From: Clostridium sp.
GTDB taxonomy: Bacteria > Bacillota > Clostridia > Lachnospirales > Lachnospiraceae
Assembly (NCBI GenBank): GCA_016302185.1
Contig: JAEDOC010000011.1
Coordinates: 1 to 29,351, forward strand
Direction: 5' to 3'
DNA length: 29,351 nucleotides
The notes under the pieces were generated by a model. It was not told the DNA's origin. It worked only from the letters and a program-made list of their open reading frames with translations, and did not search any database. Of the stretch, positions 1-9,175 are shown piece after piece. The translations under genes were made by a program, and so were the position numbers. The first letter of the stretch is position 1. Each line of letters starts with the position of its first letter.

Positions 1-151
1 CCTGACTGTATTCTTCCTTTAAAACCTTGATTGCAACGAGGCGGTTTAAGGTGTGACACTTGGCCTGGTACACCTCGGACATTCCCCCCGTGCCGATCAG
101 AGACAGAATCTCATAGCGTCCCTGCAGATATGTTCCGGGCTGAAGCATCAT
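1..151 (-). CDS. prkC: Ser/Thr protein kinase PrkC (PASTA-kinase type), N-terminal part only
   Basis: Only the first 50 codons lie in the window; the gene runs off the left edge. The visible protein begins MMLQPGTYLQGRYEIL and shows the glycine-rich ATP loop (GTGGMSEVY, about residues 20-28) and the VAIKVLK strand with the ATP-anchoring lysine, so this is the N-lobe of a Hanks-type kinase. In Firmicutes the kinase next to stp and rlmN is the membrane PASTA kinase PrkC/Stk, which senses peptidoglycan fragments and phosphorylates cell-wall and translation proteins. The PASTA repeats themselves are outside the window, so that part is inferred from context. The ATG at 149-151 overlaps the stp stop codon in an ATGA arrangement, so translation is probably coupled to its partner phosphatase. 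A second ATG follows immediately at 146-148. Confidence 0.93.
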   Translation of the reverse strand, partial: MMLQPGTYLQGRYEILSLIGTGGMSEVYQAKCHTLNRLVAIKVLKEEYSQ

Positions 152-894
152 CCTCGTCTCACCTCATTTCTCTGCGGTTCCACCAGAACCACTGCAATAT
201 TATCCTTCCCGCCATTCTGGTTTGCCAGAGCGATCAGCGCCTTTGCCTTCATGTGAAGAGTTCCCGGAAGAAGCACCAGGCGGAAGATCGATGAATTGTC
301 CACCATGTTGCTTAAACCATCGGAACACAACAGCACATAGGAATCTTCCTCCAGCGGCACTTCAAAGAAATCTGTCTCCACAGAGCGCTCAATTCCTACC
401 GCCCGGGTAATGATATTTTTCTGCTGCCTGTATTCCTCGCTCTCCCGTTCCATCTGTCCCTTGGAAACCATCTCTTCCACATAGGAATGATCTCTGGTAA
501 CCTGACGAATCCCTGATTTTTCAATCAGGTATAAACGACTGTCACCGATATTGGCCACATAGAGGGTGGAATCCAAAATCGTTGCTGCCACCAGCGTCGT
601 TCCCATCCCGGAGAGTTCTTCCCTCTCACCGGCCAGATCATAGAGCTCGAGATTCACCTGATCGATGGCCTCCTTCAACACAGCTGCTGCATCCTTCTCC
701 TGACTTGTTTTTATGTATTCCGGCAGGTGTTCCACCAGATAGCGCGACGCGAAATCTCCCGCCCGATGGCCTCCCATCCCATCTGCCACAAGAAACAGAT
801 TGGGAAGCGGTCCCACTGCCCCGGTGCTGGAAAACAGCGCATCCTGATTCATCTTCCGGACACGGCCGATATCCGTTACTGCATATGCCTTCAT
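148..894 (-). CDS. stp: PP2C-family Ser/Thr protein phosphatase (Stp/PrpC)
   Basis: A 248-residue PPM/PP2C phosphatase that reverses phosphorylation by the adjacent kinase. The characteristic motifs appear in order: TDIGRVRKMNQD near the N-terminus (Asp18), VADGMGGH (Asp38-Gly39, Mn/Mg ligands), SGMGTTLVAA, NIGDSRLYL, QVTRDHSYV, LLCSDGLSNMV (Asp192) and GGKDNIAVV (Asp231, metal ligand). Length and motif spacing fit the bacterial soluble single-domain type; there is no membrane segment or signal peptide. It begins 3 bases after the rlmN stop and overlaps the kinase gene by 4 bases, the usual stp-prkC pair. The phosphatase-kinase pair sits directly downstream of translation and cell-wall genes, so the two are expected to be co-expressed with their likely targets. 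Confidence 0.96.
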   Translation of the reverse strand: MKAYAVTDIGRVRKMNQDALFSSTGAVGPLPNLFLVADGMGGHRAGDFASRYLVEHLPEYIKTSQEKDAAAVLKEAIDQVNLELYDLAGEREELSGMGTTLVAATILDSTLYVANIGDSRLYLIEKSGIRQVTRDHSYVEEMVSKGQMERESEEYRQQKNIITRAVGIERSVETDFFEVPLEEDSYVLLCSDGLSNMVDNSSIFRLVLLPGTLHMKAKALIALANQNGGKDNIAVVLVEPQRNEVRRG

Positions 895-897
895 TCT

Positions 898-1971
898 TTA
901 TGCTTCCCTTTCTCTGTCAATATAGCTCTTGCGCAGCTGCCCGCAGGCGCCGTCGATATCCCGCCCCATCTCCCGGCGGACAGTCACATTGATTCCGTTC
1001 TTTTCCAGATATCCCTTAAAGGCCTCTATCGCCTTTTTCCCCGACTGAACGTAATCCCGTTCTTTAATCGGATTGACCGGGATCAGATTCACATGACCAT
1101 GTTGATTCTTAATCAGGGAAACCAGTGCCCTTGCCTCCTCCAGGTTGTCGTTGACTCCCTGCACCAGACTGTATTCAAAGGTCAGGCGCCGGCCGGTTTT
1201 CTCAAAATAATAACGGCAGGCATCCAGTACCTCTTCCAGCCGGTACACCTTCGCAACCGGCATCAGGCTGCGCCGCACCTCATCATTGGGCGCATGAAGG
1301 GACAACGCCAGTGTGATTGCCAGATTTTCCTCTGCCAGCTGACGGATCCGTGGGACAATTCCGCAGGTGGAAACCGTGATATTGCGCTGACTGATGTTTA
1401 ATCCGCCCTCCCCGGACAGAAGATGAATAAACCGAATCAGATTCTCATAGTTATCCATCGGCTCACCGGACCCCATCACCACCACATTGGAAACCCGTTC
1501 TCCTGTATCCCGCTGAATCCGGTAGATCTGATCCAGCATCTCCGATGGTCGGAGATTTCGCTCCAGACCGTCCAGTGTGGAGGCACAGAACCGGCAGCCC
1601 ATGCGGCATCCTACCTGAGAAGAGATACACACCGAATTGCCATGCTTATACTTCATCAGAACACTCTCGATTACATTGCCGTCTTCCAATTGAAACAGAT
1701 ATTTTCTTGTCCCATCAATCTCAGAGATACGGACGCAGACCGGCTGTAACGAGACAAATGTCGTTGTCTCCTTCAGCTTTTCCCGCAGATCTTTGGACAG
1801 ATTGGTCATCTCATCATAGGAAGCAGCCAGCTTCTCATGCATCCACTGATAGATCTGCCCGGCACGGAAGGGCTTTTCTCCCATGCTTTTTAAATATTCC
1901 TTCAGTTCCTCCAGAGTCAGTGATTTGATATCCGTCTTTTCCATGCTCATTTCCGCCTGATTTTCTATCAT
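898..1971 (-). CDS. rlmN: Dual-specificity rRNA/tRNA adenine C2 methyltransferase RlmN
   Basis: A radical-SAM enzyme that methylates C2 of A2503 in 23S rRNA and A37 in some tRNAs. The 4Fe-4S cluster motif CRMGCRFCAST has its three cysteines at residues 122, 126 and 129. Further RlmN signatures are GSGEPMDN, STCGIVP, SLHAPND, PVNPIKERDY and, near the C-terminus, MGRDIDGACGQLR, whose cysteine is the one that forms the methylene-protein intermediate. The longest start (1971) shares one base with the rsmB stop (TAATG). Family members usually begin close to MEKTDIKSLT, so the ATG at 1944 or 1950 is an alternative start; all three have only weak Shine-Dalgarno matches. The product would then be 348-350 rather than 357 residues. 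Confidence 0.95.
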   Translation of the reverse strand: MIENQAEMSMEKTDIKSLTLEELKEYLKSMGEKPFRAGQIYQWMHEKLAASYDEMTNLSKDLREKLKETTTFVSLQPVCVRISEIDGTRKYLFQLEDGNVIESVLMKYKHGNSVCISSQVGCRMGCRFCASTLDGLERNLRPSEMLDQIYRIQRDTGERVSNVVVMGSGEPMDNYENLIRFIHLLSGEGGLNISQRNITVSTCGIVPRIRQLAEENLAITLALSLHAPNDEVRRSLMPVAKVYRLEEVLDACRYYFEKTGRRLTFEYSLVQGVNDNLEEARALVSLIKNQHGHVNLIPVNPIKERDYVQSGKKAIEAFKGYLEKNGINVTVRREMGRDIDGACGQLRKSYIDREREA

Positions 1972-3317
1972 TATGATTCCATCTTCCGCTGCATCACCGA
2001 GAGGAAAAATCCGTCACAGGGATGGATTCCCGGCAGCAGCTGAAGATAGCCTTCCTGTACTGTCTTCTCTGATCCGGTCTCAAACTCCTTTCCCAGGCGT
2101 CCGGTAAGATCCACCGGATCGAAGGGAAAATGATCCAGAAACCAGTCTCTGTTTTCCTCATTTTCTCCCGGATTGATGGTGCAGGTAGAAAAACAGATTC
2201 GCCCTCCCGGCTTCACGTAGCGCCAGACAACCGACAGGATCTCTCTCTGCAGCCTGGAAAGCTCCAACAGCTTTTCCGGAGAAGCATTATATTTAATATC
2301 TGGCTTCCGCCCTATAATTCCCAGTCCGGAGCAGGGCAGATCCGCAAAGACCACATCTGCTTTCTTCTCAAACTCCGGATCAAACTCCAGCGCATCCCAG
2401 ACCTCTGCACGGATGTTGGTAAAACCGCTTCTTTCGATATTCTCCTCAATCAGCGCCACCTTGGCCTCGCTGAGATCCCGTACGGTTACAAGGCCGGTTC
2501 CCCGCAGCAGATCCGCCGAATGAAGGCTCTTGCCTCCGGGAGCTCCGCAGACATCCAGCACCTGCTCTCCTTCCCGGATGCCAACAGCGTCTCCCACCAG
2601 AGAAGAGCTGATATCCTGAATCTGAAGCCACCCCTGGCGGAATGCCTCCAGTCCTTCCAGATAATCTACACCCTGCAGCGACAGCACTGTACTGCCTTCC
2701 GCCGCCGGAACCGCTTCCACTCCCTGTCTCTTCAAAGAGGCCAGGATCTCTTCCATCGATGCCCGATTCAGATTGCAGCGGGCCATCAGCTCCTGTTTCT
2801 CCAGAAAAGCGGCCAGCATCCGCCGGACAGTTTCCTCCGGATAAGACTGCTTCCATAGATCCAGAATCCACTGTGGACAGGAGTACCGGATACTGTCATC
2901 CGGAAAGGTAAGCTTCTCCTTATTTCTGGAGATATTGCGCAGCACGCCGTTGACAAAGCCCTTCAGTCCCGAAAAGCCCCGTTTCTCCGCCAGCTTCACT
3001 GCCTCATTGCAGGCAGCAGAATCCGGCACGCGATCCATATACAGGATTTGATACACCGACATCCGCAGGATAGTGCGGATGATCGGCTTCATCTTCATTA
3101 CCTTCACTCTGGAATACGAATTCAATATAAAATCAATCTGCAGACGGTACTCCACGGTTCCGTCCACAATCCGCTTGATAAAAGAGCGATCGGCCTTCTC
3201 CAGATACTGGTATTTGGCCAGTGCCCTGGAAAGCACCAGATGGCTGTACTGATTCTTCTCCAGTACCTCCATCAGAATATCCAGAATCATTTCCCGCAAT
3301 GCAGGTTCCTTAGTCAT
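1971..3317 (-). CDS. rsmB: 16S rRNA cytosine-967 C5 methyltransferase RsmB
   Basis: A 448-residue m5C methyltransferase acting on C967 of 16S rRNA. The N-terminal 130 residues form the NusB-like RNA-binding helical domain (DRSFIKRIVDGTVEYR, then AACNEAVKLAEKRG). The Rossmann SAM-binding domain follows with VLDVCGAPGGKS (about 254-264). Both cysteines of this family are present: Cys329 in ADLPCSGLG and Cys379 in FSTCTINPGENEEN; one is the nucleophile and the other releases the product. It overlaps yugP by 8 bases upstream and touches rlmN downstream. The fmt-rsmB-rlmN-stp-prkC order is the conserved Firmicute arrangement, here with yugP inserted between fmt and rsmB. Confidence 0.95.
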   Translation of the reverse strand: MTKEPALREMILDILMEVLEKNQYSHLVLSRALAKYQYLEKADRSFIKRIVDGTVEYRLQIDFILNSYSRVKVMKMKPIIRTILRMSVYQILYMDRVPDSAACNEAVKLAEKRGFSGLKGFVNGVLRNISRNKEKLTFPDDSIRYSCPQWILDLWKQSYPEETVRRMLAAFLEKQELMARCNLNRASMEEILASLKRQGVEAVPAAEGSTVLSLQGVDYLEGLEAFRQGWLQIQDISSSLVGDAVGIREGEQVLDVCGAPGGKSLHSADLLRGTGLVTVRDLSEAKVALIEENIERSGFTNIRAEVWDALEFDPEFEKKADVVFADLPCSGLGIIGRKPDIKYNASPEKLLELSRLQREILSVVWRYVKPGGRICFSTCTINPGENEENRDWFLDHFPFDPVDLTGRLGKEFETGSEKTVQEGYLQLLPGIHPCDGFFLSVMQRKMES

Positions 3318-4017
3318 CTCTTCTTCCTCCGAACAGGATGATCAGACGCAGCAGCTGCAGGATCGAACCGGCTGCCGCCGCCACATAGGTCAGAGCCGCG
3401 GCTCCCAGCACCTGTCTGGTATATCCGACTTCTTCTCCGTGCAGGATTCCCATGGTATTCAGAAGACGCACTGCCCGGGCGGAGGCATTGAACTCCACCG
3501 GAAGAGTCACCAGCTGAAACAGCACAGACAGAGAAAACAGAATAATTCCCAGATTAATCAGCGGTGAACCCACGCCGCCGAAAAAGAGGCCCAGAAGAAT
3601 CATCGGCCAGGAGAGCTGCGCTCCGATATTCACCACCGGAACGATGGCACCGCGGATCCGTAAGGGTGCATACGCCTCAAAATCCTGCATGGCATGACCG
3701 CACTCATGAGCCGCCACACCGATGGCTGCCACCGAAGCCGAATCATACACGGCTTCGGATAAATTCACCACCTTGGTTCTGGGATCATAGTGATCCGTTA
3801 AGCTTCCTGCCACTTTTCGTATCTGCACATCGTAGATTCCCTGGGAATTCAGCAGCTGTCTTGCCGCCTCCGCACCGGTCATGCCCGTCATGCTGCGCAC
3901 ACGGGAATATTTCGCGTAGGTGCTGTTCACCCTGGAAGATGCTGCCATAGACAGCACCACACCAATCAATACCAGAATCATTGTCGGATCAAATCCGAAA
4001 AAACCATATCTGTACAT
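3310..4017 (-). CDS. yugP: Zinc-dependent membrane metallopeptidase, YugP family
   Basis: A 235-residue integral membrane protein of the neutral zinc metallopeptidase family typified by Bacillus YugP. The zinc-binding HEXXH appears as AAHECGHAM (His104, Glu105, His108). A first membrane segment lies near residues 12-26, with further hydrophobic stretches around 124-170 and 208-228. A typical early motif, GAEAARQLLNSQGI, precedes the catalytic part, and TLPVEFNASARA follows it. The physiological substrate is not known for the family. The start is supported by an AGGAG sequence just upstream. The gene lies between fmt and rsmB, 42 bases after fmt and overlapping rsmB by 8 bases, so it is probably co-transcribed with translation genes without an obvious functional link. 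Confidence 0.9.
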   Translation of the reverse strand: MYRYGFFGFDPTMILVLIGVVLSMAASSRVNSTYAKYSRVRSMTGMTGAEAARQLLNSQGIYDVQIRKVAGSLTDHYDPRTKVVNLSEAVYDSASVAAIGVAAHECGHAMQDFEAYAPLRIRGAIVPVVNIGAQLSWPMILLGLFFGGVGSPLINLGIILFSLSVLFQLVTLPVEFNASARAVRLLNTMGILHGEEVGYTRQVLGAAALTYVAAAAGSILQLLRLIILFGGRRDD

Positions 4018-4059
4018 AGAAAACTCCTCTCACCACATAAAACTACGGACAGGCTCTTT

Positions 4060-4998
4060 TCATACTTCCCCTAACACGGTTCCCTCCGTCATCGGATAAC
4101 CCCGCAGGAACGCGGCAGAATCCATTCGCTTCTTGCCCTCCAGCTGAAGTTCATTTATCTTCAGAAGACCAGAACCGGTCTGCACATAAAAACTGTCTTT
4201 CTCCACGCGGACCACCGTTCCCGGAACGGCTTCGGATTTCTCCGTTACCACATCCGCATCCCAGAGCTTTAAGGTCTTTCCCTCATAAGAGGTATAGGCA
4301 CTGGGCCAGGGGTTCAGGCCACGGATCAGTCGTTCAATTACCGCCGCATCCTTCGTCCAGTCAATCTGCCCCAGCGCTTTTGTCAGCATTCCGGCATAGG
4401 TTGCCTCCTCTTCCGGCTGTTTTACCGGAGTCAGAGTGCCTGCCTCTGCCTTCTGCAGAGTAGATAGGATCAGCTCTCCTCCCGCCGTACTTAAACGGTC
4501 AAATAAGCTTCCGCCGGTCTCCTTGGGATCCAGCGTTACTACGATTTTCTCCAGCATATCCCCTGTATCCATGCCAACATCCATCTGCATGGTGGTCACT
4601 CCGCTCTCCTTATCTCCGTTGATCACCGCCCACTGAATGGGAGCTGCGCCGCGGTATTTAGGAAGCAGGGAAGCATGCACATTGAAGCAGCCGTACTTCG
4701 GCAACGTCAAAATCCGCTCCGGCAGGATCTGCCCGAACGCAGTGACTACAATTGCCTCCGGATTCAGCTGTTTCAGAATCTCGAAGAATTCCTCATCTTT
4801 TTTTATCCGTACCGGCTGATACACCGGAATCTGATACTCCAGCGCTTTTTCCTTCACCGGTGTCATCAGAACCGCCTTGCCCCGTCCTTTCGGCTTATCC
4901 GGCTGGGTCACTACGGCCAGAACCTCATGACCTCCCTGAACCAGTGCCTCCAGCGTCGGAACGGCAAAATCCGGTGTTCCCATAAATACTATCTTCAT
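4060..4998 (-). CDS. fmt: Methionyl-tRNA formyltransferase
   Basis: Transfers a formyl group from 10-formyl-tetrahydrofolate to Met-tRNA(fMet) for translation initiation. The protein begins MKIVFMGTPDFAVPTLEAL, the classic Fmt N-terminus. It contains HASLLPKYRGAAPIQW and DVGMDTGDM, with the catalytic Asn106, His108 and Asp147 in their expected places. The C-terminal OB-fold domain starts around residue 205 (LGQIDWTKDA, then LNPWPSAYT). The start chosen is the ATG at 4996-4998, because a GAGG ribosome binding site lies 8 bases upstream. A longer reading from GTG at 5007 would place the start codon inside that site. The length, 312 residues, is normal. def lies immediately upstream, the usual pairing of the enzymes that add and remove the formyl group. 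Confidence 0.96.
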   Translation of the reverse strand: MKIVFMGTPDFAVPTLEALVQGGHEVLAVVTQPDKPKGRGKAVLMTPVKEKALEYQIPVYQPVRIKKDEEFFEILKQLNPEAIVVTAFGQILPERILTLPKYGCFNVHASLLPKYRGAAPIQWAVINGDKESGVTTMQMDVGMDTGDMLEKIVVTLDPKETGGSLFDRLSTAGGELILSTLQKAEAGTLTPVKQPEEEATYAGMLTKALGQIDWTKDAAVIERLIRGLNPWPSAYTSYEGKTLKLWDADVVTEKSEAVPGTVVRVEKDSFYVQTGSGLLKINELQLEGKKRMDSAAFLRGYPMTEGTVLGEV

Positions 4999-5046
4999 GC
5001 GTTCCACCTCATCTACAATGTGTCATCATTCATACGGCAGCCGTCT

Positions 5047-5520
5047 TTACTCCTCTTCCGCTGCCACGTCTTCCAGCTCTCCCTCTACCAGTTCCACATA
5101 CAAATGCCCCTTTAAATGATCACATTCATGGCAGATGGCTCTGGCTAAGAAACCTTCTCCCACCAGCTCATAGGGCTCCATGTTCTCATTGAGCGCACGC
5201 ACCTTCACCTTCTCCGGGCGGGAAACCATTCCGGTCTTTCCGGGAACGCTTAAGCATCCCTCATAACCGGTCTGACAGCCTTCCATCTCCAGAATCTCCG
5301 GATTGATCAGCACATACTGATTTCCATCCTCCACATCGATCACCACAATCTGCTTGCGGATGCCCACCTGCGGAGCCGCAAGTCCCACACCGCCGGCCTC
5401 ATACATGGTTTCAAACATATCCTCGATCAGCTCTGCCACGTGATCTGTCATCTCCGTTACCGGTTTACACTCCTTCTTCAGCACCTCATCACCGATTTTT
5501 CTGATTGATCTGATTGCCAT
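5047..5520 (-). CDS. def: Peptide deformylase
   Basis: Removes the N-formyl group from nascent proteins. All three family motifs are present: GVGLAAPQ (44-51), EGCLSVPG (87-94, metal-ligand Cys89) and HECDHLKG (131-138, metal ligands His131 and His135 with catalytic Glu132). At 157 residues it is a short type 1-like enzyme, ending in an acidic tail. It starts 14 bases after priA and ends 48 bases before fmt, matching the priA-def-fmt order common in Firmicutes. The product works as a soluble cytoplasmic enzyme at the ribosome exit. Confidence 0.97.
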   Translation of the reverse strand: MAIRSIRKIGDEVLKKECKPVTEMTDHVAELIEDMFETMYEAGGVGLAAPQVGIRKQIVVIDVEDGNQYVLINPEILEMEGCQTGYEGCLSVPGKTGMVSRPEKVKVRALNENMEPYELVGEGFLARAICHECDHLKGHLYVELVEGELEDVAAEEE

Positions 5521-5534
5521 TTTATCTTTCCTCT

Positions 5535-7760
5535 CTATGAAATATCATACTGTATCATCACGGACCGGAACCGATCGTCCCCTGCTGCCAGAGATTCCGT
5601 CAGATCCCTGATTTTATCAAGTATATCACACTTTTCACTCTTTATATATAAAATTTTTCTGTATATATCATTAACTTTGTAAATAGGCGCCTGCACCGGT
5701 CCTATGAAACGTGCCTCCCCCGCAGGAATGCTCTTTGTCAATACGGCAAGCACCGCATTGCCGCATTCCTCCAACCGTTCTTCTGAAGAAGAAGCGAATA
5801 GAATCATCTGCATCCGGCAGACCGGCGGGTAGTCCATCAGCTTCCGATAAGAGTATTCCCGCTGATAGAACGCTTCATAATCCTGTGCAGCTGCCGCACG
5901 GATGGCGTAATGATCCGGCTGGTACGTCTGAATCACTACGGTTCCCTCCCGGCTTCCTCTTCCCGCCCGGCCAGCCGCCTGGGTCAGCAGCTGGAAGGAC
6001 CGTTCGGCGCAGCGGTAATCCGGCGTATTTAAGGATAAATCCGCCGCCATGATTCCCACCAGAGTGACGCTGGGAAAATCATGCCCCTTCACTATCATCT
6101 GTGTCCCAATCAGAATATCCGCCTCATGGGCCGCAAAAGCCGCCAGAATCGCTTCATGGCCTCCCTTTTTCGCAGTGGTATCCGCATCCATCCGCAGCAC
6201 ACGGGCTCCCGGAAATTCTTTTTTCGTCAGTTCCTCCAGCTTCTGGGTTCCGGCGCCGAAGCCGGCCAGATAAGGAGAACCGCAGGAAGGACAGGTCTTC
6301 ATCAGGGGCACTGTGTAGCCGCAGTAATGACAGACCAGCCTGCCGCGCCCGTGAAGCGTCAGAGAGACATCACAATGAGGGCATTTGACCGCTTTCCCGC
6401 AGGAACGGCAGGAAACAAAATTCGAATAGCCCCGACGGTTAATAAAAAGCATGATCTGCTCGTTTTTCTCCAGGCAGTCTTCTATCCGCCGGCGAAGGCT
6501 GCTGCTGAACATGGATTTATTTCCCTCCAGAAGCTCCCTGCGCAGATCCACGATCTCCACCTTTGATAAATGACTTCCCGACACAGCCCGATGTTTCAGC
6601 TCCAGCAGTTCATACTTCCCACTTCTTGCTTTGGTATACGATTCCAGAGAGGGTGTGGCAGAGCCCAGCACCAGCGCAGCACCGGAATCCTCCGCCCGCT
6701 TCTCAGCCACCTCCCGCGCATGATAGCGGGGCATGGTCTCACTCTTGTAGGCTCCCTCATGCTCCTCATCGATGATGATCAGCCCCAGATTGGAAAAAGG
6801 GGCAAACAGTGCAGAGCGGGGTCCAATCATCACGGAAACCTCACCCTTTACTGCCCGCTCCCACTGATCATAGCGTTCCCCGGCTGACAGCCGGGAATTC
6901 AGAACCGCAATCCGATCTCCAAACCGATTGTAAAACCGCATCACGGTCTGATAGGTCAAAGCGATCTCTGGAATCAGCAGAATCACCTGCTGTCCCCGGG
7001 ACAGCACCTCCTCTATCATCTCCATGTATACCTCAGTTTTTCCGCTGCCGGTGATTCCGTAAAGAAGGTATTTTTTCCGAAGACCCCTTCGATAATCCTC
7101 CTGAAACCGGTCTGCCGCCGCCCGCTGTTCTTCATTTAAGGTAAGCAGCCGGTTCTGCCGCTCTCCGGATGGAAGCGGAGTTCTGGTCATTCTTCGGATC
7201 AGAAGCTCTGCCTGTCCCTGCTCCACCATGGGCTTTACCGTAGCTTCTGTGATCTGAAGCTTTTCTCTCGCCATCTCCATAGGAATAACCGGATTTTCCC
7301 GGAATGCCTTCAGAAGACGCACCCTCGCCCGGTACTTCTTCCGTTCCGCTTCCCCAATGGCCGTCTCCAGCGCATCCGGGGAGAGCAGACAGCGAAGCAC
7401 CTTTTTTTCCTTCTCCTTCACCTTCTCCCGTACCGGAAGCACGGTCTTTAACGCCTGATTCATGGTACAGCCATAGGAGTTCTTCATCCACCAGGCCAGG
7501 CGGATCAGCTGTGACTGCACCAGAGTACTGCCGGTCTTCACGCCGGCAATCTCCTTGATCTTTGCCGGATCGTATTCCGCCTCGCTGTGAAATCCCACCA
7601 CGTAGCCGGTTCGCAGCGTATTGCCCATGCCGAAGGGAACCGTCACACATACTCCGATGGTCACTTCTTCCTTCAGCCGCTCCGGAACCCGGTACTGGAA
7701 CGGACGATCCACCTTCTCATGGGAAATATCAATAATCACATCGGCATAACAGGAAATCAT
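5535..7760 (-). CDS. priA: Primosomal replication-restart helicase PriA
   Basis: A superfamily 2 3'-to-5' DNA helicase that reloads the replisome at stalled forks. The 741-residue protein has the DNA 3'-end-binding N-terminal domain (ADVIIDISHEKVDRPFQYRVP) and a winged-helix region. The helicase core carries Walker A GITGSGKT (235-242) and DEEH at 331-334. Eight zinc-binding cysteines (451, 454, 460, 463, 477, 480, 490, 493) form the primosome-assembly zinc sites. Motifs QMIVKGHDFPSV and QAAGRAGRG mark the second RecA lobe. It overlaps the murF stop by 4 bases (ATGA), so it is translationally coupled to cell-wall synthesis genes. Codons near the 3' end (about 5620-5690) are noticeably AT-rich, but the reading frame is intact. 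Confidence 0.97.
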   Translation of the reverse strand: MISCYADVIIDISHEKVDRPFQYRVPERLKEEVTIGVCVTVPFGMGNTLRTGYVVGFHSEAEYDPAKIKEIAGVKTGSTLVQSQLIRLAWWMKNSYGCTMNQALKTVLPVREKVKEKEKKVLRCLLSPDALETAIGEAERKKYRARVRLLKAFRENPVIPMEMAREKLQITEATVKPMVEQGQAELLIRRMTRTPLPSGERQNRLLTLNEEQRAAADRFQEDYRRGLRKKYLLYGITGSGKTEVYMEMIEEVLSRGQQVILLIPEIALTYQTVMRFYNRFGDRIAVLNSRLSAGERYDQWERAVKGEVSVMIGPRSALFAPFSNLGLIIIDEEHEGAYKSETMPRYHAREVAEKRAEDSGAALVLGSATPSLESYTKARSGKYELLELKHRAVSGSHLSKVEIVDLRRELLEGNKSMFSSSLRRRIEDCLEKNEQIMLFINRRGYSNFVSCRSCGKAVKCPHCDVSLTLHGRGRLVCHYCGYTVPLMKTCPSCGSPYLAGFGAGTQKLEELTKKEFPGARVLRMDADTTAKKGGHEAILAAFAAHEADILIGTQMIVKGHDFPSVTLVGIMAADLSLNTPDYRCAERSFQLLTQAAGRAGRGSREGTVVIQTYQPDHYAIRAAAAQDYEAFYQREYSYRKLMDYPPVCRMQMILFASSSEERLEECGNAVLAVLTKSIPAGEARFIGPVQAPIYKVNDIYRKILYIKSEKCDILDKIRDLTESLAAGDDRFRSVMIQYDIS

Positions 7761-9175
7761 CGTTTTTTGCCTTTCGCTGTAAATACAGCTGCCGTTTCAA
7801 ACAGCTTCATGCTGTTGGAGCCCTTGAACAGAACCGCGTCTCCCGGACGCAGGTTCTCCTCTAAATATTCTGTCATCTTTTCTTTCTCTGATTCCGCAAA
7901 TCTGACGATGGTCAGCGCTGTCCGATCTCCGGAGCATTCCGCCGCAGCCCGTCTCCCGGCACCGTCAGCAATGGACTCCGCCAGACTTCCATAGGTGATA
8001 AGAAGATCCACCGGCTGTTCTGCCAGAAATTCTCCCACCTCTTCATGAAATTCCCTGGTTTGCTCTCCCAGCTCCTTCATATCTGCCAGAACCGCCACCC
8101 GCCGTGCTCTGTCCGTGAAGGTGGACAGGACACGGATCCCTGCCTTCATAGAATCGGGACTGGCATTGTATGTATCATCAATCACAATGATTCCGTCAGC
8201 CTCACAGATCTGCTGCCGGTTCTTAAATCCTCCGAATTCCCGCAGCTTTTCAGCCGCCTGTATCAGATCCACCCGGAAGTGATCCGCCACTGCCAGGGCC
8301 GCCAGGGCATTCAGCACATTATGCTCTCCCATCACCGATAAGCGGACCGGAATTCTGGTTTCTCCGTGTACCATCACGAAGGAAGGACATCCCTCCACAA
8401 AGGTCAGCTCCTCTGCCCGGTAATCATTATACGGCTCCAGTCCATACCGCAGCGTGGTGCAGCCTTCTCTGGCCGTTACCGTCTTCAGCATATCATTGTC
8501 GCCGTTTACAATCAGGATACCTCCGTTCTTCATTCCGTCCTGGATATGCAGCTTTTCCTTTAAGATGTTCTCCCTGGATCCCAGATTTTCGATATGGGTC
8601 ACTCCGATATTGGTCATCACCGCCACATCGACGGCGGCAATTTTTGCGATCGGTTCCATCTCTCCCGGTTCACTCATACCCAGCTCCAGAACCGCGATCT
8701 CATCTTCCGCGGAAATCTCAGACACCGTAATAGGAACTCCCACCTGGCTGTTATGGTTTCCCGGAGTTTTAAAGGTACGGTATCCAGCCGACAGAGCCGC
8801 AGCCACCATTTCTCTCGTTGTTGTTTTTCCAACGCTTCCGGTAATGCCCACTACCGGAAGCGAGAGCCGTGAACGCAGGAAGTGCCCCAGCGTCTGCAGC
8901 GCTTTCTTTGTATCCTCCACCCGGATCAGCGCCCCGGCAAAGCCTTCCGGCGCCGTCTCATGCTCGGAGGACAAAGCGCAGACTGCCCCGTTCTCCATGG
9001 CCTGAATCAGAAAACGGTGCGCATCATTCTTTTCTCCAATCAGCGGGACGAACAGATCTTCTCCCCGCATGGTCCTGGAGTCAATGCTGATATGACGGAC
9101 CGGCTGTTCCTCCGATCCGCACAAAAGAAGACCCCCGGTGGCCTCCGCAATCTCCCTTACACAAATCCCTTCCAT
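7757..9175 (-). CDS. murF: UDP-N-acetylmuramoyl-tripeptide--D-alanyl-D-alanine ligase MurF
   Basis: Adds D-Ala-D-Ala to the UDP-MurNAc tripeptide, the last cytoplasmic step of muropeptide synthesis. The 472-residue protein has the three Mur-ligase domains. The N-terminal UDP-binding domain carries IDSRTMRGEDLFVPL. The central ATPase has P-loop GITGSVGKTTT (110-120), GNHNSQVGVP and MTNIGVTHIENLGS. The C-terminal domain carries IDDTYNASPDSMKAGI. GNHNSQVG followed by the TYNASPDSM block distinguishes MurF from MurC/D/E. A GGGAGG site lies a few bases upstream of the ATG. The gene overlaps murE by 19 bases and priA by 4, so the three are almost certainly one transcript. Confidence 0.96.
   Translation of the reverse strand: MEGICVREIAEATGGLLLCGSEEQPVRHISIDSRTMRGEDLFVPLIGEKNDAHRFLIQAMENGAVCALSSEHETAPEGFAGALIRVEDTKKALQTLGHFLRSRLSLPVVGITGSVGKTTTREMVAAALSAGYRTFKTPGNHNSQVGVPITVSEISAEDEIAVLELGMSEPGEMEPIAKIAAVDVAVMTNIGVTHIENLGSRENILKEKLHIQDGMKNGGILIVNGDNDMLKTVTAREGCTTLRYGLEPYNDYRAEELTFVEGCPSFVMVHGETRIPVRLSVMGEHNVLNALAALAVADHFRVDLIQAAEKLREFGGFKNRQQICEADGIIVIDDTYNASPDSMKAGIRVLSTFTDRARRVAVLADMKELGEQTREFHEEVGEFLAEQPVDLLITYGSLAESIADGAGRRAAAECSGDRTALTIVRFAESEKEKMTEYLEENLRPGDAVLFKGSNSMKLFETAAVFTAKGKKR

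Noticed and set aside
5620..5690. AT-rich stretch at the 3' end of priA as a foreign insertion
   Set aside because: The reading frame continues through it with a normal PriA C-terminus, so it is only local composition.
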